Positions 17,210 through 27,193 are shown, counted from the first letter of the stretch. The stretch is DNA of 64,000 bases from Thermoflexus hugenholtzii (GCF_018771565.1 NZ_CP076326.1:372001-436000), one strand, 5' to 3'. The notes: generated from the sequence alone by a model not told the origin. Program-made: numbers and translations.

Positions 17210-17239
17210 TTGACACTTCGGGAAACCCTTCCCTAAGAT
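17210..17239 (+). promoter_or_regulatory. Candidate promoter for the bactofilin gene
   Basis: A perfect -35 TTGACA (17210-17215), an 18-base spacer and a -10 TAAGAT (17234-17239). Transcription would begin near 17246, giving a leader of about 25 bases with the AGGAGGA ribosome site at 17261. Confidence 0.6.
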
Positions 17240-17272
17240 AGAGTATATCCCCGTTTTGTGAGGAGGAGCGCG

Positions 17273-17743
17273 ATGTTCGGGCGACCCAAGCCGGAGAAGG
17301 CGCCGGCGGCTCCCAAGCCGGCGGTTCCCAGCGCGTCGGCGGAGACGGTGCTGGGGCCCACCTGCGTATTCAAAGGGATGCTGCAGGGGGATGGGACCAT
17401 CCGGGTGGAGGGGATCTTCGAGGGCACGATGGAGATCAGCGGGAACCTCATCATCGGGGAGAACGCGCGGGTGCGCGCGGAGGTGCGGGCGACCAACGTC
17501 TCAGTGGCCGGGATGGTCATCGGCAAGATCCACGCCACCGGGCGGGTGGAGATCCTCTCCACCGGGAAGGTGTGGGGCGAGATCCAGGCGGGCTCCCTGG
17601 TGATCGATGAAGGCGGATATTTCCGCGGCCAGTCGGTGATGCCCGGGGCGGAGCCCGAGTTCCCCATGCTGGAAGCTCCTCGCCCGGATCGCGAGGAGCG
17701 CGTCATCGACGTGAGCGCGGGCCCAGACCTTCGGGAAGGATAA
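17273..17743 (+). CDS. Bactofilin (polymer-forming cytoskeletal protein)
   Basis: 156 residues. A proline- and lysine-rich N-terminal tail is followed by the DUF583 beta-helix core, seen as repeated glycine turns spaced for right-handed coils: GDGTIRVEGIFEGTMEISG, then ENARVRAEVRA, GKIHATGRVEI and GKVWGEIQAGSLVIDEG. Bactofilins assemble without nucleotide into filaments that position envelope-synthesis enzymes. An upstream GTG at 17258 is in frame, but the AGGAGGA at 17261 points to the ATG at 17273. It has its own candidate promoter. A MITE-like element separates it from purA. Confidence 0.92.
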   Translation: MFGRPKPEKAPAAPKPAVPSASAETVLGPTCVFKGMLQGDGTIRVEGIFEGTMEISGNLIIGENARVRAEVRATNVSVAGMVIGKIHATGRVEILSTGKVWGEIQAGSLVIDEGGYFRGQSVMPGAEPEFPMLEAPRPDREERVIDVSAGPDLREG

Positions 17744-17784
17744 GTCCCGGTCCGGCGATCCCCTTTCCACCTCGCTGTGCGTTG

Positions 17785-17863
17785 GGTGGGCCCCGATTTT
17801 GTCGGGCCTGGCCGCTTTGTAGGACAACTGCTCGCAGTTGTCCTACGATTTCGGGACACACCC
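17785..17863. mobile_element. MITE-like palindromic element, copy B
   Basis: 79 bp, same orientation as copy A. The left terminus has drifted to GGTGGGCCCC; the right end is GGGACACACCC. The flanks TGTGCGTTG (17776-17784) and CGCGCGTTG (17864-17872) agree at seven of nine positions. It occupies much of the 202-bp gap between bactofilin and purA and may separate or modulate their transcription. Confidence 0.7.
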
Positions 17864-17945
17864 CGCGCGTTGCGAAAACCGTGGGGCGGCCCGCCGGTCG
17901 CCCCGATTTTCCATTCCGCTTTCCCCAGCCGGAGAGGAGGTCGAC

Positions 17946-19262
17946 ATGCCCGTGGTGGCCGTCGTGGGGGCGCTGTGGGGCGATGAAGGGAAGGGCCACA
18001 TCGTGGATTACCTCAGCCGCACGGCCGAGATCGTGATCCGGGTCCAGGGCGGGGACAACGCCGGGCACACCGTGGTCAACGAATACGGGACCTTCCGGCT
18101 GCATCTGGTGCCCGCGGGGGTGTTCCACCCGGGGACCATCTGCCTCATCGGGGCGGGGACCGTGGTGAACCCGGACACGCTGCTCCAGGAGCTCTCGGAG
18201 CTGGAGGCGGCGGGAGTGGACACCGGGCGGGTGTGGATCTCCGATCGCGCCCACCTGGTCTTCCCCTATCACCGTCAACGGGATGAGCTGGAGGAGCGGG
18301 GCCGGGGGGATCGCCCCCTGGGCACCACCCGTCGGGGCATCGGCCCGGCCTACAGCGACAAGGCGGCTCGCATCGGCCTGCGCGCGGGCGACCTGCTCCA
18401 TCGGGACTGGTTGCATCGGCGCCTGCGGCAGGCGTATGCCGCCATCGCCGCCCGGATCGCCGCCCTCGGCGGCGAGCCCCCCTCGCTGGAGGAGCTGATG
18501 GACCGCTGCGAGGGATGGCGGGAGCGCCTGAAGGACCGCATCATCGACACGATCCCGCTGCTTCAGGAGGCATTGCGGCGGGACGCCCGCATCCTCCTCG
18601 AGGGCCAGCTGGGCGCCATGCGGGATCTGGACTGGGGGATTTACCCCTATGTCACCTCCTCCAACACCCTGGTCGGATACGCGGCGGTTGGCGCCGGGAT
18701 CCCGCCCCAGGCGATCCGGGAGGTGATTGGGGTGGTGAAGGCCTTCGCCACGGCGGTGGGCGAGGGCCCGCTGGTCACCGAGGTCCACGGGGAGCTGGCC
18801 GAGCGCCTGCGCCGGGGCGGGCCGCCGGAGGGCTGGGAGTTCGGCGCCACCACCGGACGCCCCCGCCGGTGCGGCTGGCCGGATGCCGTGGCCCTGCGCC
18901 ACGCAGCCTGGCTGAACGGCTTCACCGCCCTGGCCGTCACCAAGCTCGATGTGCTGGACGGGCTGGAGGAGATCCCCCTGTGCGTGGGCTACCGCTTGCC
19001 CTCCGGCGAGGTCCTCACCCATGTCCCGGATACCCCGATCCTCGAGCAGGTCTCCCCGGTGTATGAGCGCCTTCCGGGATGGACCGGTCCCACCGCCACG
19101 GCCCGGCGCTGGGAGGATCTCCCGGAGGCCGCCCGCGCGTATCTGCGTCGCCTGGCGGAGATCGCCGGCGCCCCCGTGCGCTACGTCTCCGTGGGGCCGG
19201 GGCGGGATCAGATCCTCGAGGTGGATTCGGCCGAAGCGAAACCGGGAGCTGCTTCCCTTTGA
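17946..19262 (+). CDS. purA: Adenylosuccinate synthetase
   Basis: 438 residues. It catalyses the GTP-dependent joining of IMP and aspartate, the first step to AMP. Visible motifs: [16 protein letters not shown] with the catalytic Asp retained, [10 protein letters not shown] with the catalytic His, [39 protein letters not shown] and TKLDVLDGL. Two positions depart from the usual pattern: GDEGKGK reads GDEGKGH, and EGAQG reads EGQLG. The start at 17946 has GAGAGGAGG just before it; codons further upstream fall in the MITE. purB and purH follow on the same strand, so IMP synthesis and conversion to AMP are clustered. Confidence 0.95.
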   Translation: MPVVAVVGALWGDEGKGHIVDYLSRTAEIVIRVQGGDNAGHTVVNEYGTFRLHLVPAGVFHPGTICLIGAGTVVNPDTLLQELSELEAAGVDTGRVWISDRAHLVFPYHRQRDELEERGRGDRPLGTTRRGIGPAYSDKAARIGLRAGDLLHRDWLHRRLRQAYAAIAARIAALGGEPPSLEELMDRCEGWRERLKDRIIDTIPLLQEALRRDARILLEGQLGAMRDLDWGIYPYVTSSNTLVGYAAVGAGIPPQAIREVIGVVKAFATAVGEGPLVTEVHGELAERLRRGGPPEGWEFGATTGRPRRCGWPDAVALRHAAWLNGFTALAVTKLDVLDGLEEIPLCVGYRLPSGEVLTHVPDTPILEQVSPVYERLPGWTGPTATARRWEDLPEAARAYLRRLAEIAGAPVRYVSVGPGRDQILEVDSAEAKPGAASL

Positions 19263-19360
19263 TCCGGACAGCGGGCGGGGCGAAGAGCCCGGCCTCGTTG
19301 TAGGTCGAAATGGATTTCGACCGCCATCCCGGCCGCCTGGTCGGCATCCACACGTTTTTT

Positions 19361-19436
19361 GTAGGAGCGGCTTCCACCGCGATCCTCGCGTCATCGAGAA
19401 TCAGGGGTTCGAGGTGAAAGCCTCTCCTGCAAAAGA
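19361..19436. repeat. REP-like palindrome between purA and purB
   Basis: GTAGGAGCGGCTTCCACCGC starts a REP-type unit, and a diverged inverted mate GGTGAAAGCCTCTCCTGC ends it about 75 bases later. A separate short hairpin, GGTCGAAATGGATTTCGACC, lies just upstream at about 19304-19323. There is no gene in this gap. Confidence 0.65.
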
Positions 19437-19475
19437 TCGATGAAGATCGATTCAAGCGCTGGAGGGGAGCTCTGG

Positions 19476-20873
19476 ATGTTCACCCACGACAGCTATCTTT
19501 CTCCCTTCACCTGGCGGTATGGAAGCCCGGAGATGCGCCGGCTCTGGTCGGAGATCCATCGCCGGCGCCTGTGGCGGCGGGTTTGGATCGCCCTGGCCCG
19601 GGCGCAGATGGCGGCCGGCCGGGTGCGGCCCGAGCAGCTGGCGGACCTCGAAGCCCACGCGGAGGCCATCGACCTGGCCCGGGCGGAGCAGATCGAGGCG
19701 GAGATCGGCCACGACCTGATGGCGGAGCTGTTGACCTTCGCGGAGCAAGCCCCCCTCGGCGGCCCGGTCCTGCATCTGGGCGCCACCTCCGCGGACATCG
19801 AGGACAACGCCGACGCCCTGCGCTTGCGGGAGGCCCTGGATCTGATCCGAGGGCGCCTTCGGCAGGTCCTGGAGACGCTGGCGGGGGCCATCGAGCGCTG
19901 GGCGGAGACGCCCTGTATGGGATGGACGCACCTTCAGCCGGCGGAGCCAACCACGGTGGGCTACCGCCTGGCCCTCTACGGCCAGGATCTCTTGATGGAC
20001 TGGGAGGAGCTGGCCCGTTGTCGGGAGATGATCCGGGGCAAGGGCTTCAAGGGGGCCGTGGGCACAGGGGCCTCCTATCAGGCCCTGCTGAGGGGGACCC
20101 CGATGACGCCGTCCGAAATGGAGGCGCGGGCGATGGCGGAGCTGGGCCTGGAGGCCTTCCCGGTGGCCGGTCAGATCTATCCGCGCAAGCAGGACTGGCG
20201 GGTTCTGAGCGCTTTGGCGGGCCTGGGGCTTTCCCTTTACAAGATGGCCTTCGACCTGCGCCTGCTGCAGGCGCCCCCCTTCGGCGAGTGGTCCGAGCCC
20301 TTCGGCCCGCGCCAGGTCGGCTCCTCGGCCATGCCCTTCAAGCGCAACCCGGTGCTGGCGGAGCGGATCAACGCCCTGGCCCGCTACCTGGGGGCGTTGC
20401 CTCAGATCGCCTGGGAGACGGCGGCCCACTCCCTGCTGGAGCGCACCCTGGATGATTCCGCGGTCCGCCGCATCGTGCTCCCCGAGGCGTTCCTGACGGC
20501 CGACGAGATCCTGCGCCTGGCCCTGCGGATCCTCCGCGGCCTGAATGTTCACGAGGAGGGCTTGCGTCGCAACCTGGAGCGGTATGCGCCCTTCGCCGCC
20601 CTGGAGCCGATCCTCATGGCGGCGGCCCGGGCGGGGGCGGACCGTCAGGCCCTTCACGCCCGCCTGCGAGATCACGCGATGGCGGCCTGGGCGGCGGTGC
20701 AGGCAGGCTTGCCCAACCCGCTGCCGGATCGCCTGCGGACGGATCCGGAGATCACCCGCTGGGTGCCTCCGGAGGACCTGGAGGAGCTGCTTCGAGTGGA
20801 AGCCCACATCGGCGATGCCCCGGCCCGCGCCCGGGCCATGGCGCAGCGGATCCGGGAGGCCATCGCCGGATGA
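19476..20873 (+). CDS. purB: Adenylosuccinate lyase
   Basis: 465 residues of the fumarase/aspartase superfamily. It cleaves SAICAR and adenylosuccinate, releasing fumarate in both IMP and AMP synthesis. Signatures: HLGATSADIEDNADAL, the catalytic-His segment GWTHLQPAEPTT, and the flexible loop GSSAMPFKRNPVLAERI. The in-frame ATG at 19440 lies inside repeat sequence; the ATG at 19476 follows GGAGGGGA by seven bases and is preferred. The purH ribosome site lies just past its stop, so the two are a pair. Confidence 0.95.
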   Translation: MFTHDSYLSPFTWRYGSPEMRRLWSEIHRRRLWRRVWIALARAQMAAGRVRPEQLADLEAHAEAIDLARAEQIEAEIGHDLMAELLTFAEQAPLGGPVLHLGATSADIEDNADALRLREALDLIRGRLRQVLETLAGAIERWAETPCMGWTHLQPAEPTTVGYRLALYGQDLLMDWEELARCREMIRGKGFKGAVGTGASYQALLRGTPMTPSEMEARAMAELGLEAFPVAGQIYPRKQDWRVLSALAGLGLSLYKMAFDLRLLQAPPFGEWSEPFGPRQVGSSAMPFKRNPVLAERINALARYLGALPQIAWETAAHSLLERTLDDSAVRRIVLPEAFLTADEILRLALRILRGLNVHEEGLRRNLERYAPFAALEPILMAAARAGADRQALHARLRDHAMAAWAAVQAGLPNPLPDRLRTDPEITRWVPPEDLEELLRVEAHIGDAPARARAMAQRIREAIAG

Positions 20874-20893
20874 TGAATCCGGAGGGGGTTCCG

Positions 20894-22408
20894 ATGGAAG
20901 CGCGCTACGCCCTTTTCAGCCTGACCGATCGCACGGGGGCAGTGGAGTTCGCCCGGGGGCTGGTCGCCCTGGGCTGGCAGATCCTCGCCACCCGGGGCAC
21001 GGCCCAGGCCCTGGCGGCGGGAGGGGTTCCGGTGCGCTCCCTGGAGGAGTGGACCGGGTTCCCGGAGATCCTGGGGGGGCGGGTGAAGACCCTCCATCCG
21101 CGGGTGCACGCCGGGATCCTGGCCCGGGCGTCCGAGGCGGATCAGGCGGAGCTGGCGGCCATCGGGGGGAAGCCCATCGATCTGGTGGCCGTCACCCTCT
21201 ATGCGTTCGAGGAAGCCGCCCGCCGCGGGACGGAGGAGGAAGCCATCGAGGCCATCGACATCGGCGGGGTGGCGTTGCTGCGCGCCGCCGCCAAGAACTT
21301 CGCCCGGGTGATCGTCTGCAGCCGGCCGGAGGATTACCCGCCGGTCCTGGAAGCGCTTCGCCGCGAAGGGGAGGTTCCTCTGACGCTGCGCCGGCGCCTG
21401 GCGGCGCGGGCCTTCCGTCTGACGGCAGCTTACGACGCGTGGATCGCCCGCTATCTCGAGCGGGAGGACGGGGAGGGGGAGCTGCCGGAGACCCTGCTCC
21501 TAACCGCCCGGCAGGCCCTTCCTCTCCGCTACGGGGAGAACCCGCATCAGGCGGGAGCGTTCTACCTGGAGCCCCTTCAGGAGCTCCCCTTTGAGGTGTT
21601 GCAGGGGAAGCCGCTCTCTTACAACAACCTGCTGGATCTGGAGGCGGCATGGCGGGCGGTGGAGGAGTTCGAGGAGCCGGCGGCGGTGATCGTCAAGCAC
21701 AACAACCCCTGCGGGGCGGCGATGGGGGCTGATCCGGCGGACGCCTTCCGACGGGCCCTGGCGGGCGATCCGGAGAGCGCTTACGGCGGCATCGTCGCCT
21801 TCAACCGGGAGGTCGATGAGGGGGCGGCGGTCGCATTGCAGGAGGTCTTCCTGGAGGTCATCGCGGCGCCGGGGTATCGGCCGGAGGCCCTGGACCGGCT
21901 CCGGCGCAAGAAGGCCTGCCGGGTGATCCGGATGCGGGCGGGAACCCGGGGCGCCCTGGAGATCCGAAGCGTCCTAAGCGGGCTCCTGGTCCAGACTCCG
22001 GATCCGGGGGATGGGGATCCGGAGAGCTGGCGGGTGGTCACCCGGCGCGCGCCCTCTGAAGAGGAGTGGCGGGATCTGCGGTTCGCCTGGAAGGTCGTCC
22101 GCCATGTGCGCTCCAATGCCATTGTGCTCGCCCGGGAGGGGCAGACCGTGGGGGTCGGGGCCGGTCAGATGAGCCGGGTGGATGCAGTGCGGGTTGCGGT
22201 GATGAAGGCGGGCCCGCGCGCCCGGGGCGCGGCGATGGCCTCCGACGCCTTCTTCCCGTTCCCCGATGGCGTCGAAGCGGCAGCGGCGGCCGGGGTGACC
22301 GCTGTGATCCAGCCGGGCGGCTCCATCCGGGATGCGGAGGTGATCGCCGCGGCCGATCGCCTGAGGCTGGCCATGGTCTTCACCGGCCGCCGGCATTTCC
22401 GGCATTAG
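20894..22408 (+). CDS. purH: Bifunctional AICAR formyltransferase / IMP cyclohydrolase
   Basis: 504 residues. The N-terminal IMP cyclohydrolase (MGS-like fold) is seen as [30 protein letters not shown] and [16 protein letters not shown]. The C-terminal transformylase has [25 protein letters not shown] with the Lys-His catalytic pair, [26 protein letters not shown] and the ending [12 protein letters not shown]. It performs the last two steps to IMP. Start 20894 is preferred over 20870 because GGAGGGGG lies five bases before it. It follows purB directly. Confidence 0.96.
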   Translation: MEARYALFSLTDRTGAVEFARGLVALGWQILATRGTAQALAAGGVPVRSLEEWTGFPEILGGRVKTLHPRVHAGILARASEADQAELAAIGGKPIDLVAVTLYAFEEAARRGTEEEAIEAIDIGGVALLRAAAKNFARVIVCSRPEDYPPVLEALRREGEVPLTLRRRLAARAFRLTAAYDAWIARYLEREDGEGELPETLLLTARQALPLRYGENPHQAGAFYLEPLQELPFEVLQGKPLSYNNLLDLEAAWRAVEEFEEPAAVIVKHNNPCGAAMGADPADAFRRALAGDPESAYGGIVAFNREVDEGAAVALQEVFLEVIAAPGYRPEALDRLRRKKACRVIRMRAGTRGALEIRSVLSGLLVQTPDPGDGDPESWRVVTRRAPSEEEWRDLRFAWKVVRHVRSNAIVLAREGQTVGVGAGQMSRVDAVRVAVMKAGPRARGAAMASDAFFPFPDGVEAAAAAGVTAVIQPGGSIRDAEVIAAADRLRLAMVFTGRRHFRH

Positions 22409-22451
22409 CCTCCGGGCAGGAGGCTGGAGAATGAAGACAAGGAGGATGCAC

Positions 22452-22895
22452 ATGGGGGAGATGGTCTGGGATTTCGAATCCGTGTTATCCCTTGCGGAGG
22501 CCTATCTGGAGAAACGGATGGCCATCTACATGGAGCGGTGGCTGCAGGCCCGGGGCTATCGCCTGCTGATGCCGATCGCCTCGCTGCCGGTCGATTCGGA
22601 AGCGGAGATCGATGGGGTCACCCGGATTCAGGACGCTTCAGGAAACACGGAATGGGTGCTGGTCTCGGTGCGGATGAAGGTCAGGCGACGGGATTTCGAA
22701 ACCTTCGCGGGCGTGCTCCAGCGCCAGAAGATCCGGGACCTGCTGAAGACCTACGGGATCACCGGGAAAGCCCGGCCCTTCATCTTCGGGATCGCCATGG
22801 AATGGGGGGTCGAGGAGAAGGCCCGCCGCCATGGGATCGGGCTGGTGATGGATGAGCGAGGGGAGATCGTATCCGCGGAGGTCTGGGAGCTGTGA
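22452..22895 (+). CDS. Hypothetical protein, possible PD-(D/E)XK-type fold
   Basis: 147 residues, not confidently recognised. An N-terminal helix (VLSLAEAYLEKRMAIYMERW) is followed by ARGYRLLMPI, then DSEAEIDGVTRI and TEWVLVSVRMKVRRRDFETF, and later ARPFIFGIAMEWGVEEKARR. The EID then V-x-V-x-x-K strands resemble the nuclease core of restriction-like proteins, but the usual ExK would here read R-M-K, so it may be inactive or unrelated. The ATG at 22452 follows AAGGAGG by six bases. It lies 43 bases after purH and ends at a strong bidirectional hairpin. Confidence 0.7.
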   Translation: MGEMVWDFESVLSLAEAYLEKRMAIYMERWLQARGYRLLMPIASLPVDSEAEIDGVTRIQDASGNTEWVLVSVRMKVRRRDFETFAGVLQRQKIRDLLKTYGITGKARPFIFGIAMEWGVEEKARRHGIGLVMDERGEIVSAEVWEL

Positions 22896-22911
22896 AGCCG
22901 TCTTCACGAGC

Positions 22912-22938
22912 TGGGGGGACGCCGCAGGCGTCCCCCCA
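22912..22938. terminator. Bidirectional hairpin terminator between convergent genes
   Basis: A perfect 12-bp stem (TGGGGGGACGCC with its complement) closes a three-base loop GCA. It lies between the stop of the plus-strand hypothetical gene and the stop of the minus-strand R3H ATPase gene. A short ACTTTT follows on the plus side. Confidence 0.8.
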
Positions 22939-22943
22939 ACTTT

Positions 22944-24620
22944 TCACTCGGCGTAGATCCGCACGTAGCGGTTCGGCTCCTTCCCGTAGCTGTGGGAGAT
23001 CAGGTTATACTGGCGGGCCAGCAGATGCTGCTGGCGTCGGATGTAAGCGTTCTGCGGCGAGAGATCCACGTAGCGGGCCTCCCCGTTGAGGATCTTCTGG
23101 ATCGCCGCCTCCGCCTCCTCCAGGGCGCGGGCCAGCTGCGGATCCTCCTCCCCATCGGCCGGGGCCAGGTTCAGGATGTCCGCCAGGCAGCTCTCAATCT
23201 GGGTCACCGTGTTCGAGCGGACCACGTAGATGGGGATCCCGCGGCCCTCCGCCTCGGTGAGCGCCCGCGGATGCCGCCGGTAATGGGCCTTGGTGGTGAT
23301 CACCACGTCCGCCTCGTGGATCTGCTCCACCACCTGGATGGGCGTCCCGAAGACGCTGGCGGCGCGCTGGAGCCGGTTGCGGGCCAGGCCTAACGGATAC
23401 ACCCGCAGCGGCCGGCGCGGCCCGTTGCCCGAGGGGGCCGGGGCGGCCCATGGCGATGGGGGCAGTCCCTCCTGCTCCTCCTCCAGGTCAAAGGCCCCCA
23501 CTCGCTCGGCGCTCACCCGCGGGGGCTGCGGGGGTTCCCCGGGGGAGATGGGGGTGGTGGCGATGATCTCGCCCCGCCAGAAGGGGAGGGGCGACTTCCC
23601 CACCATCACCGCCCGTCGGAACCTCGGCTTCTCAATGTGGATCCGCCCCTCCTCATCCCGATAGCGCAGCTCCACATCCGGCTGCTGGCCCCGCAACAGG
23701 GCGTCCACGCTGGCGGCCACGTCGTGGTGGACCAGCAGGCGCTGCCGATCCTGGATCTCGATGAGCACATCGAAGGTGGGAGGCGCCCGGCGCTCCAGGA
23801 CCGTCTTCTGGGTGCCGCGCCGTCGGGCCTCCTCGTCCGAGAGGGTCACGCTCTCCACCCCTCCCACCAGGTCGGAGAGGGTGGGGTTCATCAGCAGGTT
23901 CTCCAGGGTGTTCCCGTGGGCGGTGGCGATCAGCTGCACTCCCCGCTCGGCGATGGTGCGGGCGGCGATGGCCTCCAGCTCCCGCCCGATCTCATCGATG
24001 ATGATGACCTCGGGCATGTGGTTCTCCACCGCCTCGATCATCACCTCGTGCTGGAGGCTGGGCTTGGGCACCTGCATGCGGCGCGCGCGGCCCACCGCCG
24101 GATGCGGGATGTCCCCATCCCCGCCGATCTCGTTGGAGGTGTCCACAATGATCACCCGCTTATGCTCTGCCAGGACCCGCGCCGCCTCCCGCAGCATCGT
24201 GGTCTTTCCCACGCCGGGGCGGCCCAGCAGGAGGATGCTCTTCCCCGAGAGAATGATGTCCTTGATGATCTCGATCGTCCCGTAAACCGCCCGGCCGACC
24301 CGACAGGTCAGGCCGATGATGTTCCCTCGCCGGTTGCGGATGGCGCTGATCCGATGCAGCGTCCGCTGGATCCCCGCCCGGTTGTCCGCATCGAACTCCC
24401 CGATGCGGGAGACCACATACTGGATATCCGCTTCGGTCACCTCCCGGGCGCACAGGGTGACCTCGCCATCCGTGTAACGGGCCTCCGGATAGCGCCCCAG
24501 GTCCAGCACCACCTCCAGCAACGCCTCGTTGCGGTTGCGATCCCGGACCGCCTGGGCGATGTCCGGAGGCAACACGTTGAGCAACGCTTCCAGGTCGTCT
24601 GTGATCTGAAATTGCGTCAT
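22944..24620 (-). CDS. R3H domain AAA ATPase (Ycf45 / SpoIIIAA-like)
   Basis: 558 residues. The ATPase half resembles SpoIIIAA and plastid Ycf45: Walker [12 protein letters not shown] at 133-141, [19 protein letters not shown], and Walker [10 protein letters not shown] (209-210), with a sensor region [15 protein letters not shown] proline-rich linker at about 375-410 leads to a second domain with [15 protein letters not shown] and [18 protein letters not shown]. The C-terminus has the single-stranded nucleic-acid-binding R3H motif with the ending [21 protein letters not shown]. The cellular role is not established. A promoter overlapping the end of aroE suggests it is transcribed on its own. 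Confidence 0.92.
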   Translation of the reverse strand: MTQFQITDDLEALLNVLPPDIAQAVRDRNRNEALLEVVLDLGRYPEARYTDGEVTLCAREVTEADIQYVVSRIGEFDADNRAGIQRTLHRISAIRNRRGNIIGLTCRVGRAVYGTIEIIKDIILSGKSILLLGRPGVGKTTMLREAARVLAEHKRVIIVDTSNEIGGDGDIPHPAVGRARRMQVPKPSLQHEVMIEAVENHMPEVIIIDEIGRELEAIAARTIAERGVQLIATAHGNTLENLLMNPTLSDLVGGVESVTLSDEEARRRGTQKTVLERRAPPTFDVLIEIQDRQRLLVHHDVAASVDALLRGQQPDVELRYRDEEGRIHIEKPRFRRAVMVGKSPLPFWRGEIIATTPISPGEPPQPPRVSAERVGAFDLEEEQEGLPPSPWAAPAPSGNGPRRPLRVYPLGLARNRLQRAASVFGTPIQVVEQIHEADVVITTKAHYRRHPRALTEAEGRGIPIYVVRSNTVTQIESCLADILNLAPADGEEDPQLARALEEAEAAIQKILNGEARYVDLSPQNAYIRRQQHLLARQYNLISHSYGKEPNRYVRIYAE

Positions 24621-24701
24621 TCTCGCGATCCTGCTCCTCCCGTCGAGATGCCGGAACGCCTTTCAGGGAGTTCCTGAAGGCTGCCGCTTCGAGATCATCT
24701 T

Positions 24702-24730
24702 ATTTTATGGCGATCCTCACGAGCTGTCGA
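24702..24730 (-). promoter_or_regulatory. Candidate promoter for the R3H ATPase gene
   Basis: Read on the minus strand: -35 TCGACA (24730-24725), a 17-base spacer, -10 TAAAAT (24707-24702). It overlaps the stop-codon region of aroE. Transcription would start near 24695, leaving about 75 bases of leader. Confidence 0.55.
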
Positions 24731-25589
24731 GTTCCTGCAGCGCCGCCCGCATGGTCTCCAGGGGGGCCTCCTGTCCGGTCCACAGGGTGAAGGCCAGCGC
24801 GCCCTGATGGAGCAGCATCCCCAGCCCGTTGTAGGCCGGGATGCCGGCCGCCTCCGCCAGGGCCATCAGCCGGGTCCGGGGGGGCTCGTAGATCAGATCG
24901 ATCACCGCCTGAAGCCCCCACGGGAAGGGGCGATCCGGGGGCCAGAGGCAGGCTTCCACATCCGGGGCCATCCCCACCGGCGTGGTGTGGATCAGCGCCA
25001 CGATGCCCTCGGGGAGGGGATCCTCCAGGCGGATGGGGTGCACCGGCGGGAGACGCAGGCCGGCGGCCGGGAACGACGCCTCCAGCGTTTCGAGCATCCG
25101 CTGCGCCCGGTCCAGGCTGCGGTGGAGGAGGAAAACCTCGCCGACGCCCTCGAGGGCCAGGGCGGCCAGGACCGCGCGGGCGGCCCCTCCGGCGCCGATG
25201 ACGGCCACCGTCTGCCCCTGCACCGACAGCCCGATCTCCTGCAAGGCGCGGCGGAACCCCTCCACGTCCGTGTTCTCTCCCACCCATCGCCCTTCGACCG
25301 CCCGCAGGGTGTTCACCGCCCCAACCGCCCGGGCCAGCGGGGAGATCTCATCCAGCAACGGGATCACGGCGGTCTTGTGGGGGACGGTCACGTTGGCCCC
25401 GGCGAAGCCCAGCGCCCGCAACCCCCGGATCGCGTCCTCCAGATCCTCGGGGCGGACCGGCAGGGGCACGTAGGCCCAATCCAGGCCCAGGGCGGCGAAG
25501 GCGGCGTTGTGCATCTGCGGGCTGCGGCTGTGGGCCACCGGCCATCCCAGCAAACCGACCAGACGGGTGGTCCCGCGGATGCGCGCCAT
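24717..25589 (-). CDS. aroE: Shikimate dehydrogenase
   Basis: 290 residues. It reduces 3-dehydroshikimate with NADPH in the aromatic amino acid pathway. Shikimate-binding residues are visible in GWPVAHSRSPQMHNAAF, the catalytic Lys and partners in NVTVPHKTAVIPLLDE, then AVGAVNT and NTDVEGF, and the nucleotide loop VIGAGGAARAV. The C-terminal YNGLGMLLHQGALAFTLWTG is typical. It lies 48 bases downstream of aroA and is probably co-transcribed with it. Confidence 0.96.
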   Translation of the reverse strand: MARIRGTTRLVGLLGWPVAHSRSPQMHNAAFAALGLDWAYVPLPVRPEDLEDAIRGLRALGFAGANVTVPHKTAVIPLLDEISPLARAVGAVNTLRAVEGRWVGENTDVEGFRRALQEIGLSVQGQTVAVIGAGGAARAVLAALALEGVGEVFLLHRSLDRAQRMLETLEASFPAAGLRLPPVHPIRLEDPLPEGIVALIHTTPVGMAPDVEACLWPPDRPFPWGLQAVIDLIYEPPRTRLMALAEAAGIPAYNGLGMLLHQGALAFTLWTGQEAPLETMRAALQELDSS

Positions 25590-25637
25590 CGCTCCCCTCC
25601 CTGGCTCTCCTGAAGCGCGGGGCGGGCTTCCCGGGCC

Positions 25638-26939
25638 TCACGGTTCCACTTCGATCTCTGCGCCGAGGGCCTGCATCCGCTCCACGAAGCCCGGGAAGCT
25701 GTCCCCGATGCATTCGGCGTCTTCCACAATGGTCTCCCCCTGGGCGATCAACCCGGCCACGGCCAGGGCCATCGCCAGGCGATGATCCCCGTGGCTGTGG
25801 ACGAGCGCGCCGCGCAGCGGGGTGGGCCCTTCGATGGCGAAGCCGTCCGGATGCTCCTCGATCCGCGCGCCCATCCGGCGCAGCTCGGCCGCCAGGGCGG
25901 CGATGCGGTCGCTCTCCTTCACCCGGAGCTCGGCCGCATCCCGCACCCGTGTGGTTCCCTCCGCCTGGGTGGCCGCCACGGCGAAGATGGGAAACTCATC
26001 GATCATGCGGGGGACCCAGGGGCCGGCGATCTCAATGGCCTGAAGGCGGACGGCGGAGGCCCCCAGGAGCCGGCCCACGGGCTCCCCGTGGCGTTCCCCC
26101 TCCGGGATGACGCGGATCGGCGCGCCCATCGCCTGAAGGGCCTCGATCAGCCCCAGGCGGGTCGGGTTGAGCAGCAGGTCTGTGACCTCGATCTCCGAGC
26201 CCGGGATCAGCAGGGCGGCGACCAGAGGGAAAGCGGCCGAGGAGGGATCCCCGGGGATGGCGCAATCGAGGGGCGAGAGCCGCTCGGCCGGATAAACGGT
26301 GATCGTCCTTCCGTCCTGCTCCAGGGCGGCTCCCATCGCCCGCAGCAGGCGCTCGGTGTGATCCCGGGAGGGCGCGGGCTCCACCAGGGTGGTGGGGCCC
26401 TGGGCGTAGAGGCCGGCCAGCAGCAGCGCGGACTTCACCTGAGCGCTGGCCACGGGCATCTCATAGCGGATGCCGCGCAGCGTCCCTCCCCGCAGATACA
26501 CCGGCGCGTGGCCTTCTGTCGTTCGAACCTCCGCTCCCATCCGGCGCAGGGGCTCTGCCACCCGCTCCATCGGACGCCGGGAGAGCTGGGCGTTGCCGAC
26601 CAGGGTGCTGGGGAAGGGGAAGCCGGCCAGGATCCCCATCAGGAGCCGCATGGTAGTCCCGGATCCCCCGCAATCCAGCGGGGCGGAGGCCGGCTGAAGG
26701 CCGCGCAGCCCCCGGCCGCGGACGATCAGGCGGTCCGCGGCCGGGCGCTCCACCTCGACCCCCAGCGCGCGGACGCAGCGCAGCGTCGCCTCGCAGTCGG
26801 CCGCCGGGAGCCAGCCCTGGAGCGTCGAAGTCCCTTCCGCCAGGGCGGCGAACAGCAACGCCCGGTGGGAGAGAGATTTGTCCCCCGGCACCTGGATCAC
26901 GCCATACAAACGAGCGGACGGGCGAACCCTCAGTCGCAT
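25638..26939 (-). CDS. aroA: 3-phosphoshikimate 1-carboxyvinyltransferase (EPSP synthase)
   Basis: 433 residues. It transfers enolpyruvyl from PEP to shikimate-3-phosphate. Signatures: VPGDKSLSHRALLFAALAEG, the PEP-site loop LDCGGSGTTMRLLMGILAG, SAQVKSALLLAGLYAQG, the catalytic Asp in RMIDEFPIFAVAA, and LRVKESDRIAALA. The loop reads GGSGTTMR rather than the GNAGTAMR of the enteric class I enzyme, closer to the Gram-positive type. A -10-like TATAAT on the minus strand sits near 27017-27022. aroE follows. Confidence 0.96.
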   Translation of the reverse strand: MRLRVRPSARLYGVIQVPGDKSLSHRALLFAALAEGTSTLQGWLPAADCEATLRCVRALGVEVERPAADRLIVRGRGLRGLQPASAPLDCGGSGTTMRLLMGILAGFPFPSTLVGNAQLSRRPMERVAEPLRRMGAEVRTTEGHAPVYLRGGTLRGIRYEMPVASAQVKSALLLAGLYAQGPTTLVEPAPSRDHTERLLRAMGAALEQDGRTITVYPAERLSPLDCAIPGDPSSAAFPLVAALLIPGSEIEVTDLLLNPTRLGLIEALQAMGAPIRVIPEGERHGEPVGRLLGASAVRLQAIEIAGPWVPRMIDEFPIFAVAATQAEGTTRVRDAAELRVKESDRIAALAAELRRMGARIEEHPDGFAIEGPTPLRGALVHSHGDHRLAMALAVAGLIAQGETIVEDAECIGDSFPGFVERMQALGAEIEVEP

Positions 26940-27060
26940 TGCTTCTTTCCTGCGTGCTCCGAGATGGGGAAGATCCCTCGGGCTCCGGGATCCGTCCCGA
27001 GGCCTCGTCTTTCCCCATTATAATTTGAGGTGGGCGCTCCCTTTTTGGGGACGTCGTTCG

Positions 27061-27139
27061 GGTGTATCCCAAAATTGTAGGACAACTGCTCGCAGTTGTC
27101 CTACAAGGCGGCCAGGCCCGACAAAATCGGGACACACCC
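27061..27139. mobile_element. MITE-like palindromic element, copy C (inverted)
   Basis: 79 bp, opposite orientation to copies A and B. Ends are GGTGTATCCC and GGGACACACCC. The flanks CGTCGTTCG (27052-27060) and CGTCGTTCT (27140-27148) agree at eight of nine positions. It lies in the divergent gap between aroA and the CBS gene. Confidence 0.75.
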
Positions 27140-27193
27140 CGTCGTTCTCATTGACCTTAGGGGATATCTCACACGTGTGGATAGGGGGTGGCG

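Noticed and set aside
17946-19262. PurZ (phage-type 2-aminoadenylosuccinate synthetase)
   Set aside because: The catalytic Asp of GDEGKG is retained, and the gene sits with purB and purH, so a normal PurA is more likely.
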